A stretch of 64,000 nt of DNA. It comes from Phallusia mammillata. Its lineage: Eukaryota; Chordata; Ascidiacea; Phlebobranchia; Ascidiidae. The stretch spans positions 1-64,000 of the forward strand of contig QLIY01000045.1 of the NCBI GenBank assembly GCA_003260075.1, written 5' to 3'. Made by a program: the position numbers and the translations under genes. Position 1 is the first letter of the stretch, and every line of letters begins with the position of its first letter. The notes under the pieces are model-generated. The model saw only the letters and a list, made by a program, of their open reading frames with translations, was not told the DNA's origin and ran no database searches. Positions 61,001-64,000 of the stretch are shown piece after piece.

Positions 61001-63164
61001 AAGACAGTTCACACCTGTTGCGTTGTGTCACGATCTGTCATAAAACTCAGATAACGCGAATGGATTATCGCGTAAAGGTATATTGCCCGATTTGTTTTAT
61101 CGGGCCGACTCAATTACACAGCAACAGAGCAAGTGCAGTGTTGCTTAAACAGCACGCATCACCAAACCACAGATGAATTTGAACTTCCCACTCACACAGG
61201 GCCTTGCGCAGCAGCTGTTTTAGTGAACTTGTGGAAGGCAAGCGCACGCATCCCCGCAAATACAACTCAACATACAAGCGATCTCGATTGTCAACACCTT
61301 AGCCTTTTGTTGAGCGATATCAAGCCGATCTCGAAGGCTGCCGCTGCACAGGTGTTTTGCGGTCCCGTGACATCATCGCCATGCGGGGTCTGACAACGAC
61401 TCGTTTACAGTTTCAAATCGCGATGTCTTATCGCGGTACTTGGGGATTGAATTAGCTAAACGGCCATGAAGTACTTGACCTACGCATCTGGCGATTCCTC
61501 CAACTACGGCTCCATAAAGATTTAAACAGAACCGCACACCATCAAGTAATATGGGCAACAACTAATAAAGCCTAGAAGATGAACTTTAAATCACATCTGT
61601 ACCTTAAATGAAAGCTTAGAACAGGACTACTGTTTGATAGTTCACTTCCACTTTTTCCAAAGTTTTATTCCTGGGGTTTACAGTCACGAAAATGGAAGAT
61701 TGCAGTCTCTCTGTAACAGTAAATTCAGGCAAGGGTAACGTTATACTTAAAAACCCAAATACCGTACTGTAAGTTTTATTTTATCTTCGGTTAACCTTTG
61801 TGTTCTTATGTTACATCGCTCGCCAACGGCGAATCTTGCTTCATATTAGACGGGGATTCATATGCGGTTGCCAAAGAAGAAAACACGCTCGGCCACCACT
61901 AATGCCACAAAGCAATGTCCTTGTCGGTTCCGACCATTCAAGCCAATAATTGTGCAACTCTACTCTTCAACACGTGTTACATGGGTTAGTCATGCAGGTG
62001 TCTTAATCTTATAAACTCGACGGACAATCTGCGCTTCTCGTTTGCCCGGTAAATCTAGATCCCAGGTTGCCAGATAGCAGTTTTTTGTGTCAGGTCATGA
62101 AGCAAACCCCTTTCAGTCAAATTCGGTGACACGTGGGATATTTGAAAAATTCCAGTGACGGTATGTGAATATTCTAAAAAAACGTTCTCAAACGCTGAGG
62201 GCAATTATAATCTTAGTTTGTCATTTTTTCTCTTCGTGTGGGAAATTCAATATGAGGAGGTTCAGCACAATACAGCCGGCATTTTCAGTTTTGCACATAT
62301 GTCTATACCTTAGCAGTGTTTGCAAACGGATGACCATTTACGTATGGGTTTGGCGCGTGGTTTTCATGGTGCATGGATAGAGGCCAAGTTTCAGGTCATT
62401 TACTCGTGATCCTAACTACGTTTTTACAAGTCGTAATAACGGAGATCCATCTTCATTAGACAGCACCGAATTAGAACTTCGTAAACCGACAAACTCAACT
62501 TCCCATCACTCATCACTATAGTCAAGGGTGGTCTAATCAAGCGTCGTTAGATGATACCGGCACCTTGAAAAAAAGTTGCTAAGCCACATCGCAACTATTT
62601 TGTTTCATCTAATTGCACCGCAACAAACAGGTTGAACTGCGTGCTTGGACGCATATCAAACACGTAGTGTTACTAGATGTTAGCCGCAACCACGCGCCCG
62701 ACAATTGGCGAACAAATGACAACGTCAAGTCTTTTGTCGCTTTCTGGAGATAACGTGTAGGCCTGTTGTTTTCTGCGGTTAAGGCCGGAGATTCAGTGAA
62801 TGACAACAAGCTGCGAAGCAAGATTTTTAACCACAAGAAAACCAAAAGCTACGAAAAACGGCAACGTTAGTGTTTCCACGCCGTAAATTTCGAGCTAACA
62901 ATAGGAAAAAGTGCGGAATTTAGCTTTCACCGTGATTGTTCTTTCGTTCCCTATAAGTGTAATTCGCCAAACAACCGGTTGCTCATACCGAGCACCCACA
63001 CAGCACGAATTTTCGCGCCCATTTGCCGCACATTTAGGGCGCGACAGATTCAATAATCCCGCATATCATCGGCGCTGACATGCGGCATATCCGACCGGTC
63101 GCTGCTTGCCGTCACTCGCCACAAACCTGCCACCATGCCACGGGTCAAATGAGGTTATATTGTC

Positions 63165-63202
63165 CACTTCCGTCCAGCGGCAGCACTTCCGTCCAGCGGC
63201 AG
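63165..63202. repeat. Two-copy 19-bp tandem repeat
   Basis: CACTTCCGTCCAGCGGCAG occurs twice without a gap, followed by a partial third copy (CACGTCCGCTGG). Confidence 0.9.
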
Positions 63203-64000
63203 CACGTCCGCTGGGGCGTGAGATGCTTCCCACTAACACAGTTCGTGCGCGGGTCACACAAATGAAAATATTTCCGAGCAGCAAAAACACCGCCGGTGTC
63301 ACTGCTGAATACTGAACATGACACGCAACCGTAAGCGACAACAGTTTGCTGGTGTTTACTCTAAGAAGCGACGCTGCGGCATTGGCCCAGAGAAGAATTC
63401 CCCATTTCCCGTGTTGGCAGATCGTTGACAACCCCCCAAGAACGTTGCTATTTTATCAAAGGCAAGAATAAATTCACCTTTAAGTCTTATGGTGACAGCG
63501 TGGAATTTTACACCCAGGGCCGACTACTAGCCTAAAAATATCGTTGCTTTTCGTTTTTTTTTATCTTTATGAGCATTAAAAGGACATGACACGACAAGTA
63601 CATGACCCCCGCAACTTCCGCTTCCTGGATGTCCCCGAGACGTCATGTTTTGACGTCACATGTTTGTTGGTTAGCCAGGAACCTTTGGGATCACTGAAGG
63701 GCATCTTGATATCCGAAGCGATACAAAAGTTCTTCCTACCAAAAACGAACACAGACAAACTTTATGCGGCAACCAGCAGCTGCAAGGACGACTCCAGTTC
63801 GCTGATGGCTGCGAAAACTAACGTGCAGCATCAAGGGCATATTCGCTGACACAATGCGACCAGGGGAGTAAATTATCGCGTTTCGGAAGCGCGTTGGATT
63901 TCTAAAAGTCGCGAATTGCTTCGACCCTTGTTTTGGGTCGATCCCGGATGGAAATTGGAGCGCTGCCCGGCCGGCGTCACAAAAGCTGTTGATGAGGTCA

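Larger units (their letters stand above)
50159..64000. promoter_or_regulatory. 13.8-kb gene-free region downstream of BMP2/4
   Basis: No gene could be supported. It contains a perfect 15-bp inverted repeat (50949-50990), a GC-rich possible exon (54951-55075) and a short tandem repeat (63165-63202). It is probably 3' regulatory DNA of BMP2/4 or the 5' region of a gene beyond the window. Confidence 0.4.

Noticed and set aside
63586-63849. Plus-strand ATG frame of 87 codons
   Set aside because: An equally long frame runs antisense and no domain is recognisable.

Overview
The window is animal nuclear DNA and looks like an ascidian tunicate of the Ciona type. The support is compact genes with short GT-AG introns (nine gene models in about 50 kb), a BMP2/4 gene lying next to a GDF1/3 (Vg1)-like gene, many short hAT-type MITEs, and a 15-base exact match to the Ciona trans-spliced leader at 29449-29463. 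The species cannot be fixed from sequence alone.

Left part (1-25.7 kb), a dense housekeeping block: the 3' half of MEN1 (menin, +); ANKEF1 (ankyrin/EF-hand, -, 17 exons); a small membrane Sel1-repeat gene (+); a GRHPR-like 2-hydroxyacid dehydrogenase (-, 5 exons); intronless TKFC (dihydroxyacetone/glyceraldehyde kinase, -); an F-box gene (+); and a WD40 gene (+, 9 exons). Exon phases close into complete reading frames for ANKEF1 (825 aa), the Sel1 gene (173 aa), the GRHPR-like gene (324 aa) and the WD40 gene (361 aa). TKFC and the GRHPR-like enzyme lie head to tail and act in neighbouring steps of glyceraldehyde/glycerate metabolism.

Middle (25.7-32.7 kb): gene-poor, with one hAT MITE, a 19-base poly-C tract, the spliced-leader-like sequence, and a poly-C-joined duplication.

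Right part (32.7-64 kb), a developmental block: a GDF1/3-like TGF-beta ligand (32718-34981) and BMP2/4 (47838-50158), both on +. Each has two exons split by a phase-1 intron just after an R-S-F motif in the propeptide. They are separated by 12.9 kb and followed by 13.8 kb without a convincing gene, as expected for a cis-regulatory landscape. By eye this half is richer in CpG than the left half.

The strangest structure is a set of ten near-identical direct duplications (about 75-260 bp), each joined by a run of 10-13 C, always C on the + strand, in exons, introns, MITEs and intergenic DNA alike. In each, the last bases before the C run repeat as the first bases after it, with a few percent divergence. 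Collapsing one copy restores reading frames. This fits unmerged contig overlaps (two haplotypes) better than biology, but it should be checked because it breaks several gene models.
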